From CAISIP01 sp039934375 (GTDB lineage Bacteria; Pseudomonadota; Gammaproteobacteria; Burkholderiales; Burkholderiaceae_C), in the NCBI GenBank assembly GCA_039934375.1, contig JBDTMH010000040.1, forward strand, positions 1 through 24,995: DNA of 24,995 bases, written 5' to 3'. Shown here piece after piece: positions 10,386 through 18,032 of the stretch (positions within the stretch are counted from its first letter, which is position 1; every line of letters begins with the position of its first letter). The notes beneath the pieces were generated by a model that was not told the DNA's origin, did no database searches, and saw nothing but the letters and a program-made list of their open reading frames with translations. A program made the position numbers and the translations under genes.

Positions 10386-10466
10386 GGTCTATGGTGATGG
10401 AGTGTCTGGGTCACAATCGGCAGCCGGGTTGCATCAGCCGGCATTGTCCGCGTTGCAACACCCGAC

Positions 10467-11462
10467 ATGAACACCATGGTACCCAAGCCTGCGCCCATAC
10501 CCTATCCGCCGATCGAACCGCATCGCAGCGGCATGCTCGAACTCGACGATGTACACACCGTGTACTGGGAAGAGTCCGGCAACCCGGATGGGGTCCCGGT
10601 GCTGCTGCTGCACGGTGGCCCGGGTTCGGGCACGGCGCCACGACACCGGCAATTCTTCGACCCGGCGTATTACCGCATCGTGCTGTTTGACCAGCGCGGC
10701 GCAGGCCGCTCCAGACCGGCGGCGGAATATCGGAACAACACCACGCCACTGCTGGTTGCCGACATCGAGCGGCTGCGCGCAATGCTCGGCATTGAACGCT
10801 GGGTGCTGTTCGGCGGCTCCTGGGGGTCGACGCTGGCGCTTGCATATGCGCAAAGCCATGCCGAGCGCTGCCGCGCACTCGTGCTGCGAGGCATTTTCCT
10901 GTGTACGGCCGACGAGATCGACTGGTTCCTGCACGGCATGGGGCGATTCTTTCCGTTGGCGCACCAGGCGTTCGTGGCACAAATACCCGCGTCTGAACGC
11001 AGCGACCTGCTGGCCGCGTACGGGCGGCGCCTGTTTGGCGACGACGCGTTGGCCCGGCTGCATGCAGCGCGGGCCTGGAACCGATATGAAAGCAGTTGTC
11101 TGCACCTGTGGCCGCAGCCTGCGGAGCCGGACGATGCGTTGTCCGATGCCACCGCGCTGGCGGTCGCACGGCTGGAGGCGCACTATTTCCTGAACCTGGG
11201 CTTCTTCACGCCCGGCCAGTTGCTGCGCGACGCGAACCGGCTGCATGGCATACCCGCCCTGATCGTGCAGGGCCGCTATGACGTGATCTGTCCACCGGTG
11301 TCAGCCGTGCGCCTGCAACAGGCCTGGCCGCAGGCTCAGTTGCAGATCATCGACGATGCGGGACACTCTGCGTTCGAGCCAGGCATCGAGGCTGCGCTGA
11401 TCCAGGCCATGAACGATTTTCGCGACCAGGGCAGTTTCGGGCTCAGCCGTACCAAAGGGTGA
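10467..11462 (+). CDS. pip: Proline iminopeptidase (alpha/beta hydrolase, S33)
   Basis: A 331-residue cytosolic aminopeptidase expected to remove N-terminal proline from peptides. The family block YWEESGNPDGVPVLLLHGGPG (residues 33-53) contains the oxyanion HGGPG. The rest of the catalytic site is Ser118 in FGGSWGSTLA, Asp272 in GRYDVICPP and His300 in DDAGHSAFEPG. DQRGAGRSRP (75-84) is also diagnostic of bacterial Pip. Start choice is uncertain: ATG 10467 or ATG 10476 (MVPK), neither with a clear Shine-Dalgarno; other Pip proteins begin close to either. The last 20 bases overlap the 3' end of the convergent nitroreductase gene. Confidence 0.93.
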   Translation: MNTMVPKPAPIPYPPIEPHRSGMLELDDVHTVYWEESGNPDGVPVLLLHGGPGSGTAPRHRQFFDPAYYRIVLFDQRGAGRSRPAAEYRNNTTPLLVADIERLRAMLGIERWVLFGGSWGSTLALAYAQSHAERCRALVLRGIFLCTADEIDWFLHGMGRFFPLAHQAFVAQIPASERSDLLAAYGRRLFGDDALARLHAARAWNRYESSCLHLWPQPAEPDDALSDATALAVARLEAHYFLNLGFFTPGQLLRDANRLHGIPALIVQGRYDVICPPVSAVRLQQAWPQAQLQIIDDAGHSAFEPGIEAALIQAMNDFRDQGSFGLSRTKG

Positions 11463-12126
11463 AGTTGTCTGCCGGAACCGGTGTTGCTGTCACGGGCGGA
11501 CGTGTATCGGCGGGATATCCCAGCGCCACACCGGCCAGCAGCAACTGGCCCTCACCCGGCTGCAGGACCGGCACCACGGCGTCGGCAAGGCCGCGCCAGC
11601 CGGTCTGCACCTCGGCGCGCAAGCCGCGCGCGCGGGCCGCCACGACGATGGTTTGCAGGAACATGCCGTAGTCCAGCACCGAGCCCAGCCCCAGCTTGCG
11701 GTCGATCGTGCACATCAGCGCCACCGGCGCACCGTGCAAGTTGAAATAGCGGGCCAGATCGCCATCCCCGCCGATCCGGCCGGCGCCGAACGCCGCCTCG
11801 GCCGACGCGGCAAAACCCGCTCCCCGCTGTTCCCAGGCAGGGCCAGCCCAATGGCTATGCCCGGGCAAGGTCCGAAACGCCGTCCAGAATCGCGCCTGCG
11901 CGGCCACGTCGAGCTGTGCCTGTGCCAGCGCGGTTCCGGCCGCAGCCTTCAGCGCCACCAGCGAAGCGCCCTGGACGACAAACACGTTCCAGGGCTGGGT
12001 GTTGACGCCGGACGGCGCACGCCGTGCCAGCGCCAGCACTTCTTCCAGCAGCGCGCGCGGCAACGCGCGGTCGTCGAACATGGTGCACGAAGCGCTTGGG
12101 GTCGTGGCGGCGGTTGAGGCGGGCAT
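11443..12126 (-). CDS. Nitroreductase family FMN oxidoreductase (start uncertain, possible N-terminal frameshift)
   Basis: About 227 residues from the ATG at 12126; the frame is open to an ATG at 12189 (248 residues). Expected to be an FMN-dependent NAD(P)H oxidoreductase acting on nitroaromatics or related electrophiles; the true substrate is unknown. Visible signatures are ALPRALLEEVLALARRAP followed by SGVNTQPWNVFVVQG, the middle LHGAPVALMCTIDRKLG, DYGMFLQTIVVAARARGL and the terminal LLAGVALGYPA. Family members carry an Arg-rich RRSVRAF-type segment before this, binding the FMN phosphate; here the aligned residues are SASCTMF, lacking the arginines. A different frame on the same strand is more codon-biased from 12145 to about 12090. 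No good Shine-Dalgarno supports any start. The 3' end overlaps pip by 20 bases. Confidence 0.8.
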   Translation of the reverse strand: MPASTAATTPSASCTMFDDRALPRALLEEVLALARRAPSGVNTQPWNVFVVQGASLVALKAAAGTALAQAQLDVAAQARFWTAFRTLPGHSHWAGPAWEQRGAGFAASAEAAFGAGRIGGDGDLARYFNLHGAPVALMCTIDRKLGLGSVLDYGMFLQTIVVAARARGLRAEVQTGWRGLADAVVPVLQPGEGQLLLAGVALGYPADTRPPVTATPVPADNFTLWYG

Positions 12127-12233
12127 CGTCGTTGGCGCAAGGCATGGAGGGTGAAAAACCATTGTAGGGTCGCAGCTTCGGCCGGTCATCCGACCGATCT
12201 GCTACAAACAGGGCGAGGAGCAAAACCAACCCC

Positions 12234-12725
12234 ATGCCCCATATGCCCCGCCAGCATCTCGCGCTGCGCCAGCTGCTGCATGTCCAGCGCGTGGCCGCGC
12301 TGGGCAGCCTGAATGCCGACGGCACTCCCATGGTGTCGATGGTGCCCTTCGCCATCGATCCACTGGCACCCTGCCTGGTGATCCACGTCAGCAGCCTGGC
12401 TGCCCACACCGGCAACATGCTGCGCCATCCCGACGTGTCCTTGCTGGTGATGCAGGCGGAAGTCGCGGGCGAGGCGGTGCATGCGCTGCCGCGCGCCACC
12501 CTGGTGGGACAAGCGCAGACGCCGACACCCGAGAGTCCGCATTGGCATCAGGCACGGGATGCGTATCTCGCACGTTTTCCCGAAGCGGCCCCGATGATGG
12601 AACTGGGCGACTTCCGGCTCGTCCGCATCCAGGTGACGCAGCTGCGCCAGATCGCCGGCTTCGGCGCCGCACGCTCGCTCGACAGCCAGGAAATCACGCA
12701 GCTGCTGACCGCGCTGCCGGGATGA
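12234..12725 (+). CDS. Pyridoxamine 5'-phosphate oxidase-like split-barrel protein (HugZ family)
   Basis: A 163-residue protein with one FMN-binding split barrel. It opens with LRQLLHVQRVAALGSLNADGTPMVSMVPFAID, the usual start of this fold, and ends with LGDFRLVRIQVTQLRQIAGFGAARSL, which resembles the C-terminal GDF...aGFG block of HugZ-type haem-utilisation proteins. It may bind FMN or haem; the substrate is not shown by sequence. It is shorter than HugZ proteins that carry an extra DUF2470 domain. GAGGAG at 12215-12220 lies 13 bases before the ATG, a long spacing that favours 12234 over the second ATG at 12243. It is divergent from the nitroreductase, another flavin enzyme, and convergent with paaK (26 bases between stops). 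Confidence 0.85.
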   Translation: MPHMPRQHLALRQLLHVQRVAALGSLNADGTPMVSMVPFAIDPLAPCLVIHVSSLAAHTGNMLRHPDVSLLVMQAEVAGEAVHALPRATLVGQAQTPTPESPHWHQARDAYLARFPEAAPMMELGDFRLVRIQVTQLRQIAGFGAARSLDSQEITQLLTALPG

Positions 12726-12751
12726 TCCGGAGCCGGTCGCCGTTTGTAGCT

Positions 12752-14071
12752 TCAAGCCTTCGGGCGCTTGTCGATCACGCGCCGGGCCTTGCCGGTCTGC
12801 GTGCGCTCGACTGAATTCGGCGGCAACACGTTGACCCGCGTGCTGATGCCGACCAGGCTCTTGACCCGGTGCTGCAGCCACTGTCCGATCTCGGCAATGC
12901 CGTCCTGCGATTGCGCAGCATGCGCGCTTTGCAGCTCGACCTGCACCTCGACCTGGTCAAGCGGGCCTTCGCGCGAGACGATGATCTGATACAGCGGCGA
13001 GAGCTTGCCGTGCTGCAGCACCAGCTCCTCGATCTGGGTCGGGAACACGTTGACACCGCGGATGATCAGCATGTCGTCCGAGCGCCCGACAATCTTGCCC
13101 ATGCGCCGGAACGCGCGTGAGGTCGGAGGCAACAGCCGTGTCAGGTCGCGGGTGCGGTAGCGGATGATCGGAAACGCCTCCTTGGTCAGCGAGGTGAATA
13201 CCAGCTCGCCCTCCTCGCCGTCGGGCAACAGCTCGCCGGTCAGTGGGTCGACCACCTCCGGATAGAAATGGTCTTCCCAGATCACCGGCCCATCCTTGGA
13301 CTCGACGCATTCGCTGGCAACCCCCGGCCCCATCACCTCGGACAGGCCGTAGATGTCGACCGCGTCCATGCCCGACTGGTTCTCGATCTCGCCGCGCATG
13401 GCCTCGGTCCAGGGCTCGGCGCCGAAGATGCCGATCTCCAGCGACGTCTCGCGCGGGTCCTTGCCCTGGCGGATGAACTCTTCCATGATCACTTGCATGT
13501 AGGACGGCGTCACCATGATGATGCGCGGCTTGAAATCCTCGATCAGCTGCACCTGCTTCTCGGTCTGGCCACCCGAGACCGGGACCACCGTGCAACCGAG
13601 CCGTTCACCGCCGTAATGCGCGCCCAGCCCACCCGTGAACAGGCCGTAACCATAGGCCACGTGCAAGATGTCTCCGGCACGCCCGCCAGCCGCGCGGATG
13701 GAGCGAGCCACCAGGTCGGCCCAGTTGTCGATGTCCTGGCGGGTGTAACCCACGACGGTCGGCTTGCCGGTCGTTCCCGACGAGGCATGGATGCGCACGA
13801 CCTGTTCGCGCGGCACGGCGAACATGCCGAACGGGTAATTGGCCCGCAGATCCTGTTTCGTCGTGAACGGAAACTTCGCCAGGTCGGCCAGGCTCTTCAG
13901 GTCGTCGGGATGGACGCCAGCTGCCTTGAATGCCTGGTGGTAGTGCGGGACATTGCGATAGACCTCATGCAAGGTCGCCTGCAGGCGCTGCAATTGCAGC
14001 GCAGTGATTTCGTCCCGACTGGCGCACTCAATCGGATCGAGCAGGGCGGTAGGCGTGGCATGGCGCGGCAT
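12752..14071 (-). CDS. paaK: Phenylacetate-CoA ligase
   Basis: A 439-residue adenylate-forming enzyme that makes phenylacetyl-CoA from phenylacetate, ATP and CoA, the entry step of the pathway. Motifs: phosphate loop ASSGTTGKPTVVGY (96-109), IFGAEPWTEAMR (215-226), A5 motif YGLSEVMGPG (241-250), the hinge near IVGRSDDMLIIRGVNVFP (327-344) and the A10 lysine Lys428 in RTQTGKARRV. FYPEVVDPLTGE is typical of PaaK. ATG 14071 is chosen because AGGAGA (minus strand of 14078-14083) sits 6 bases upstream and the protein then begins like other PaaKs. The frame stays open far upstream without homology. It is the last gene of the paa operon, separated from paaE by 80 bases with a strong hairpin, unlike the 1-11 base spacing or overlaps elsewhere in the operon. 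Confidence 0.96.
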   Translation of the reverse strand: MPRHATPTALLDPIECASRDEITALQLQRLQATLHEVYRNVPHYHQAFKAAGVHPDDLKSLADLAKFPFTTKQDLRANYPFGMFAVPREQVVRIHASSGTTGKPTVVGYTRQDIDNWADLVARSIRAAGGRAGDILHVAYGYGLFTGGLGAHYGGERLGCTVVPVSGGQTEKQVQLIEDFKPRIIMVTPSYMQVIMEEFIRQGKDPRETSLEIGIFGAEPWTEAMRGEIENQSGMDAVDIYGLSEVMGPGVASECVESKDGPVIWEDHFYPEVVDPLTGELLPDGEEGELVFTSLTKEAFPIIRYRTRDLTRLLPPTSRAFRRMGKIVGRSDDMLIIRGVNVFPTQIEELVLQHGKLSPLYQIIVSREGPLDQVEVQVELQSAHAAQSQDGIAEIGQWLQHRVKSLVGISTRVNVLPPNSVERTQTGKARRVIDKRPKA

Positions 14072-14099
14072 CAGCAGTCTCCTTTTGTGGTCCGACGGT

Positions 14100-14130
14100 G
14101 TGACCCGCGCCTGGCGCGGACCCCAGTCAC
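14100..14130 (-). other. Strong intercistronic hairpin between paaE and paaK
   Basis: CCGCGC (14105-14110) and GCGCGG (14114-14119) form a 6-bp GC stem with a 3-base loop. Outer arms GTGAC (14100-14104) and GTCAC (14126-14130) add 5 bp across a 6-base bulge. No T-run follows on the minus strand, so it is unlikely to be a full terminator. An mRNA-stabilising or partially attenuating element that sets paaK expression below or apart from paaA-E is a reasonable inference. Confidence 0.5.
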
Positions 14131-14151
14131 ATTGTGGCAAAAACCGCGCAC

Positions 14152-15243
14152 TCAGGAATGGGCGTGTTCGCGGTCGAAGTCGATCAGCAGTTTGTCGCTC
14201 ACCGGGTAGCTCTGGCAGCACAACACGAATCCGCGTGCCACCTCGTAGTCTTCCAGTGCGAAATTGATGTCCATCTCGACCTCGCCTTCGACCACGTTGG
14301 CCCGGCAGGTCGAGCAGACGCCGCCCTTGCACGAGTACGGCATTTCCAGCCCGGCCTTGAGGCCGGCGTCGACCAGGTTGTCGGTGTTCTTGTCCATGAT
14401 GAAACTGCGCCGGGTACCGTCCAGCACCACCTCGACGGTGCATTGCCCGCTGCCCTGCACCGGCACGCGGGGCGGGCGCACACGGCCGTCGGCCAGCAAG
14501 GTGCCAAACAATTCGGTCTTGATGCGCGCGGCCGGCACACCGTTGTCCTGCAAGGCCTTGGAGGTCGCCAGCATCATGTCCTCGGGTCCGCAGATGAAGG
14601 CCGCGTCGATGCTGCTCGGATCGATCCAGTGCGTGAGCAGGCGGCAACACTTGTCATAGTCGATGCGGCCATTGAACAGGTCGATGTCCTGCGACTCGCG
14701 GCTCATGACCCAGACCAGGTTGAGCCGGCCCATGTAGCTGTCCTTGAGGTCTTCGAGTTCCTCCTTGAACATGACGCCTGCGGACGAGCGGTTGCCATAG
14801 ACCAGCGTGACGCTGGTGCCGGGCTCGGCCAGCAGGGTTGTCTTGACGATCGACAGTATCGGCGTGATGCCGCTGCCCGAAGCAAACGCCACGACATGTC
14901 GCACCACCTCGGGTTGCAGTGGCAGATGGAAATTGCCCTGCGGCGGCATCACGTCAATGGTGACGCCAGGCTTGAGGTTCTCTGCGGCCCAGTTCGAGAA
15001 CTGACCACCGCTGACCCGCTTGATCGCCACGCGCAGCTGCCGGTCCTGCACCGCCGAACAGATCGAATACGAACGTCGGATCTCTTCGCCATCCAGTACG
15101 GTGCGCAGCGTCAGGTATTGGCCCTGGGTGTAGTGAAACGCGTCGGCCAGTGCCGGCGGCAGGTCGAAGGTCACGGCGATCGCATCACGCGTGGCTTGCT
15201 GAACCTGGCGGATCTGCAAAGGATGAAAATGGGTCGTGGCCAT
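14152..15243 (-). CDS. paaE: Phenylacetyl-CoA 1,2-epoxidase reductase subunit PaaE
   Basis: A 363-residue iron-sulfur flavoprotein that passes electrons from NADPH to the PaaA di-iron centre. Residues 1-110 are the FAD-binding barrel (RRSYSICSA, 56-64), about 115-230 the NAD(P) domain (AFASGSGITPILSIVK, ICGPEDMM at 217-224), and about 265-363 a plant-type [2Fe-2S] domain with Cys305, Cys310 and Cys313 in SCKGGVCSTC and the fourth ligand in VLCCQSYP (Cys343 by alignment). Size matches E. coli PaaE (356). ATG 15243 starts 11 bases after the paaD stop. The frame remains open upstream to 15375, but that stretch overlaps paaD and shows no homology. It acts in the cytosol with PaaABC. Confidence 0.96.
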   Translation of the reverse strand: MATTHFHPLQIRQVQQATRDAIAVTFDLPPALADAFHYTQGQYLTLRTVLDGEEIRRSYSICSAVQDRQLRVAIKRVSGGQFSNWAAENLKPGVTIDVMPPQGNFHLPLQPEVVRHVVAFASGSGITPILSIVKTTLLAEPGTSVTLVYGNRSSAGVMFKEELEDLKDSYMGRLNLVWVMSRESQDIDLFNGRIDYDKCCRLLTHWIDPSSIDAAFICGPEDMMLATSKALQDNGVPAARIKTELFGTLLADGRVRPPRVPVQGSGQCTVEVVLDGTRRSFIMDKNTDNLVDAGLKAGLEMPYSCKGGVCSTCRANVVEGEVEMDINFALEDYEVARGFVLCCQSYPVSDKLLIDFDREHAHS

Positions 15244-15254
15244 GGGCGGGTCGG

Positions 15255-15878
15255 TCAATGCGGTTTGAAATAGTCGAACGGTTCCAGACAGCTGTTGCAC
15301 TGGTACAAGGCCTTGCAGGCGGTCGAGCCGAACTGCGACAAAAGCCGGGTGCGGGTTGAGCCGCACAACGGACACGGCACGGCGGGACGACTGGCGGCGC
15401 CCAGCAAGCCGGCGATGTCGACCACCTGGCTGCCGTCGGCCCCGACATGTGCCGATGCGGCCGGTGGTGCGATGCCATAGGCCCGCAGGGCCTCACGCGC
15501 TTGGGACGTCATCCAGTCGGTGGTCCAGGCCGGCGCCAGGCGGGTTCTGACCTCGACGTCCTGGATACCCTGCGTTTGCAATGCCTCGCGGATCGAACGG
15601 GCAATGACTTCGGTCGCCGGGCAGCCGGAATAGGTCGGCGTGACGATCACCTGCAAGCGCACCGCCGCCTGTCCCTTCGACATGTCTGCTTCATCCAGCC
15701 AGCGCACCTCGCGCACGATGCCCAGGCCGACCACCGACACCACTGGAACCTCAGGGTCCATGACCTGGTCCAGCCAGCCCATGATCTGTTCGCGCGATGC
15801 GCGCGGTGTGTGTTCGCGCGCGGCACTTGCTGCCAGCAATTGCAGGTCGGCCGCAGGCGAAGGCGCCACAGCATTCAC
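15255..15878 (-). CDS. paaD: Phenylacetyl-CoA epoxidase maturation protein PaaD (GTG start)
   Basis: A 207-residue member of the MIP18/DUF59 family, thought to help assemble or repair the epoxidase metal centres. The DUF59 core runs from GWLDQVMDPEVPVVSV through TPTYSGCPATEVIA to APAWTTDWMT. A C-terminal cysteine cluster (CPLCGS, GSTACKALYQCNSC) is specific to PaaD. The GTG at 15878 is favoured: it overlaps the paaC stop in a 4-base GTGA arrangement and gives about 30 residues before the DUF59 core, as in other PaaDs. A second GTG at 15881 is possible, while the first in-frame ATG (MGWLDQV) would cut into the domain. The frame is open upstream to 16118, inside paaC, without homology. Confidence 0.93.
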   Translation of the reverse strand: MNAVAPSPAADLQLLAASAAREHTPRASREQIMGWLDQVMDPEVPVVSVVGLGIVREVRWLDEADMSKGQAAVRLQVIVTPTYSGCPATEVIARSIREALQTQGIQDVEVRTRLAPAWTTDWMTSQAREALRAYGIAPPAASAHVGADGSQVVDIAGLLGAASRPAVPCPLCGSTRTRLLSQFGSTACKALYQCNSCLEPFDYFKPH

Positions 15879-16636
15879 CACTGCGCTCCGGGATAGGCTC
15901 GTTGCACGAACTGCAATTCCGTCAGCAGGTGACCCAGGTGCTCGGTATGCACACCCTGGCGTCCGCCGCGCTGGTGACCGACATAGTCGGGCGTTGCCAG
16001 AGTCGCGTGTGCCAGCACCGCTTCGACGCTGGCGCGCCAGGGCGCAGACAGTGTCGCAGCCGCGGGCGCCAGAGCCTGCTCGGCACACCAGGCATCGACC
16101 GGGTCGGACTCGAACCATTCCTGGGTATAGGGCCAGAGTTGTTCGAGCGAGGCCTGCATCCGGTCGTGGCTCAGCTGCGTACCGTCTCCCAGCGCAATCA
16201 CCAGACCGGCGCTGCGCTGCACGTGGTAGCGCACCTCCTTGGCCGCCTTCTGCGCGATCTCGGCGATGCGCGGGTCCGTCGAGTGACTCAGGCCGGCCAG
16301 CAGATGCTGGTGCCAGGCGTCGAACAGGAACTGGCGCATCACCGTGTCGCCGTAATGGCCGTTCGGCAACTCGACCAGCAACAGACTCCGAAAATCGCCG
16401 CCATCGCGCAGGTAGGCCAGCGCATCCTCGTCGCGGCCCAGGCCTTCAACCTCGCCGGCGTAGCTCAGCCACATACGCGCCTGCCCCAGCAGGTCCAGCG
16501 CCACATTGGTCAGCGCAAGGTCTTCTTCCAGCGCCGGGCCATGGCCGCACCAGGCGCCGAGCTGCTGCGACAACACCAGCGCGGTGTCACCCAGGCGCAG
16601 CAGATATTCAAACTTGGTGAACTTCGGATTCATCAT
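15875..16636 (-). CDS. paaC: Phenylacetyl-CoA 1,2-epoxidase structural subunit PaaC
   Basis: A 253-residue ferritin-like subunit that pairs with PaaA in the epoxidase. It is evolutionarily related to PaaA but is regarded as the non-catalytic partner. Recognisable blocks are YLLRLGDTALVLSQQLG, LTNVALDLLGQARMWLSYAG, LVELPNGHYGDTVMRQFLFD and AAKEVRYHVQRSAGLVIALGDGT. The size is as in E. coli PaaC (248). GAGGGG just upstream serves as a ribosome binding site; ATG 16636 is followed immediately by a second ATG (16633) and either may be used. It starts 10 bases after the paaB stop, and its own stop overlaps the paaD GTG. Confidence 0.96.
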   Translation of the reverse strand: MMNPKFTKFEYLLRLGDTALVLSQQLGAWCGHGPALEEDLALTNVALDLLGQARMWLSYAGEVEGLGRDEDALAYLRDGGDFRSLLLVELPNGHYGDTVMRQFLFDAWHQHLLAGLSHSTDPRIAEIAQKAAKEVRYHVQRSAGLVIALGDGTQLSHDRMQASLEQLWPYTQEWFESDPVDAWCAEQALAPAAATLSAPWRASVEAVLAHATLATPDYVGHQRGGRQGVHTEHLGHLLTELQFVQRAYPGAQW

Positions 16637-16646
16637 GACCGGCCCC

Positions 16647-16946
16647 TCAGATGTTCTTCACACCGTCGGGCATCGGATAGAAAGTGGGATGGCGGTAGAC
16701 CTTGCTTTGCGCTGGATCGAACAAGGCCTCCTTGTCACCCGGCGTGCTGGCCACCACGTCGCTGGCCCGCACCACCCAGATACTGACGCCTTCGTTGCGC
16801 CGGGTATAGACGTCGCGCGCGTGCTGCACCGCACTTTCACCATCGACCGCATGCAGACTGCCGACGTGCTTGTGCGCCAGGCCATGCTGGCTGCGCACGA
16901 ATACTTCCCACAACGGCCAGTCCGGCCGGTTTGTTTGCTGCTTCAT
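16647..16946 (-). CDS. paaB: Phenylacetyl-CoA 1,2-epoxidase subunit PaaB
   Basis: A 99-residue small subunit required for a stable, active PaaABC complex. Characteristic sequence: WPLWEVFVRSQHGLAHKHVG near the N-terminus, ARDVYTRRNEGVSIWVVRAS in the middle and YRHPTFYPMPDGVKNI at the end. ATG 16946 begins one base after the paaA stop (TGA-C-ATG), with AAAGGTGG upstream inside paaA, so it is tightly coupled. A more upstream ATG at 16967 (MNERWHD) would overlap paaA by 20 bases and adds residues without homology. Length agrees with E. coli PaaB (95). Confidence 0.96.
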   Translation of the reverse strand: MKQQTNRPDWPLWEVFVRSQHGLAHKHVGSLHAVDGESAVQHARDVYTRRNEGVSIWVVRASDVVASTPGDKEALFDPAQSKVYRHPTFYPMPDGVKNI

Positions 16947-16947
16947 G

Positions 16948-17943
16948 TCATGCCACCTTTCGTTCATCGGCACCCGACAGTTTCTGCGCGTGGGCGCTGA
17001 GTGCCTCGCGGAACCAGGCGCCCTCAATCCAGGCCTTGTTGCGTGCCGCCAGCCGCTCGCGGTTGCACGGCCCGAAACCCTTGACGACCTGAAAGAACTC
17101 GTCCCAGTCGATCTCGCCGTAGTCGTAGTGGCCGCGCGCCTGGTTCCATTTCAGCGCGGGGTCGGGTAATTCCAGCCCGAGGAACTCGATCTGCGGCACC
17201 GTCTGGTCAATGAATTTCTGGCGCAACTCGTCGTTGCTGTGCAGCTTGATCTTCCAGGCCATCGACTGCGCGCTGTTGACCGATTGCGCATCCGCCGGGC
17301 CGTGCATCGCGATCGACGGCCACCACCAGCGGTTCAACGCGTCCTGCGCCAGCTGCTTCTGTGCGGCCGTCCCGCGGCACAACACATGCATGATCTCGAA
17401 GCCCTGGCGCTGGTGGAACGACTCCTCCTTGCAGACCCGCACCATCGCCCGTGCATACGGGCCATAGGAGCAGCGGCAGATCGGGATCTGGTTGACGATG
17501 GCCGAACCGTCGACCAACCAGCCGACGGCGCCGATGTCGGCCCAGGTCAGCGTCGGATAGTTGAAGATGCTCGAATACTTGGCCTTGCCCGACAACAGGT
17601 CGCGGTAGGTGTCGTCACGGTTCACGCCCAGCGTCTCGACCGCGCTGTACAGGTACAGCGCATGTCCGGCCTCGTCCTGCACCTTGGCCATCAGGATGGC
17701 CTTGCGCTTGAGCGATGGCGCGCGCCCGATCCAGTTGCCTTCGGGCAGCATGCCCACGTATTCGGAATGCGCGTGTTGCGACATCTGCCGGACCAGCGTG
17801 CGCCGGTAGGCTTCGGGCATCCAGTCCTTCGGCTCGAGCTTGATGCCGGCGTTTATGCGTTGCTGGAACGCGCGCTCCTGCGGCTCCATCTGTTCCAGCG
17901 TCTTGACGGCCTTGGAACCTGTCTCGACCAGTTGTGCGTACAT
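16948..17943 (-). CDS. paaA: Phenylacetyl-CoA 1,2-epoxidase catalytic subunit PaaA
   Basis: A 331-residue di-iron oxygenase subunit that inserts one O2 atom into the phenylacetyl-CoA ring to give the 1,2-epoxide. ExxH-type iron-ligand motifs are visible in KVQDEAGHALYLY and CKEESFHQRQGFEI; other family blocks are QHAHSEYVGMLPEGNWI, YPTLTWADIGAVGWLVDG and WDEFFQVVKGFGPCN. ATG 17943 is chosen over an in-frame ATG at 17979 because AGGGAG (minus strand of 17950-17955) lies 6 bases upstream and the protein then begins MYAQLVE. It is the first gene of the paaABCDEK operon and is divergent from paaX. It needs O2, PaaE and NADPH. Confidence 0.97.
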   Translation of the reverse strand: MYAQLVETGSKAVKTLEQMEPQERAFQQRINAGIKLEPKDWMPEAYRRTLVRQMSQHAHSEYVGMLPEGNWIGRAPSLKRKAILMAKVQDEAGHALYLYSAVETLGVNRDDTYRDLLSGKAKYSSIFNYPTLTWADIGAVGWLVDGSAIVNQIPICRCSYGPYARAMVRVCKEESFHQRQGFEIMHVLCRGTAAQKQLAQDALNRWWWPSIAMHGPADAQSVNSAQSMAWKIKLHSNDELRQKFIDQTVPQIEFLGLELPDPALKWNQARGHYDYGEIDWDEFFQVVKGFGPCNRERLAARNKAWIEGAWFREALSAHAQKLSGADERKVA

Positions 17944-17965
17944 TGCGAACTCCCTGCATTGCCAA

Positions 17966-17979
17966 TTGACCCGCATCAA
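17966..17979. promoter_or_regulatory. FNR/ANR-like box in the paaA leader
   Basis: TTGAC-CCGC-ATCAA matches the FNR-family consensus TTGAT-N4-ATCAA at 9 of 10 defined positions. It lies 22 bases upstream of the paaA ATG and, if the promoter proposed below is right, downstream of the transcription start, a position where a bound FNR-type protein would repress. Control of an O2-consuming epoxidase by an oxygen-responsive regulator is plausible but unproven; a chance match is possible. Confidence 0.4.
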
Positions 17980-18003
17980 TCGTCGGCACGGGTCGAACTG
18001 ACA

Positions 18004-18032
18004 ATGGTAGTGATACAGATGGACTCATACAA
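18004..18032 (-). promoter_or_regulatory. Candidate sigma-70 promoter of paaABCDEK
   Basis: On the minus strand, TTGTAT (18027-18032) and TACCAT (18004-18009) are separated by 17 bases and lie about 60-90 bases upstream of the paaA ATG in the only AT-rich part of the spacer. Each hexamer matches the consensus at four of six positions. One arm of the inverted repeat at 18009-18051 falls between the hexamers, so repression by occlusion would be possible. Confidence 0.4.

Noticed and set aside
14072..14650. N-terminal extension of paaK into paaE
   Set aside because: The frame is open, but the extra residues are an antiphase reading of paaE; ATG 14071 has a good ribosome binding site and the family N-terminus.
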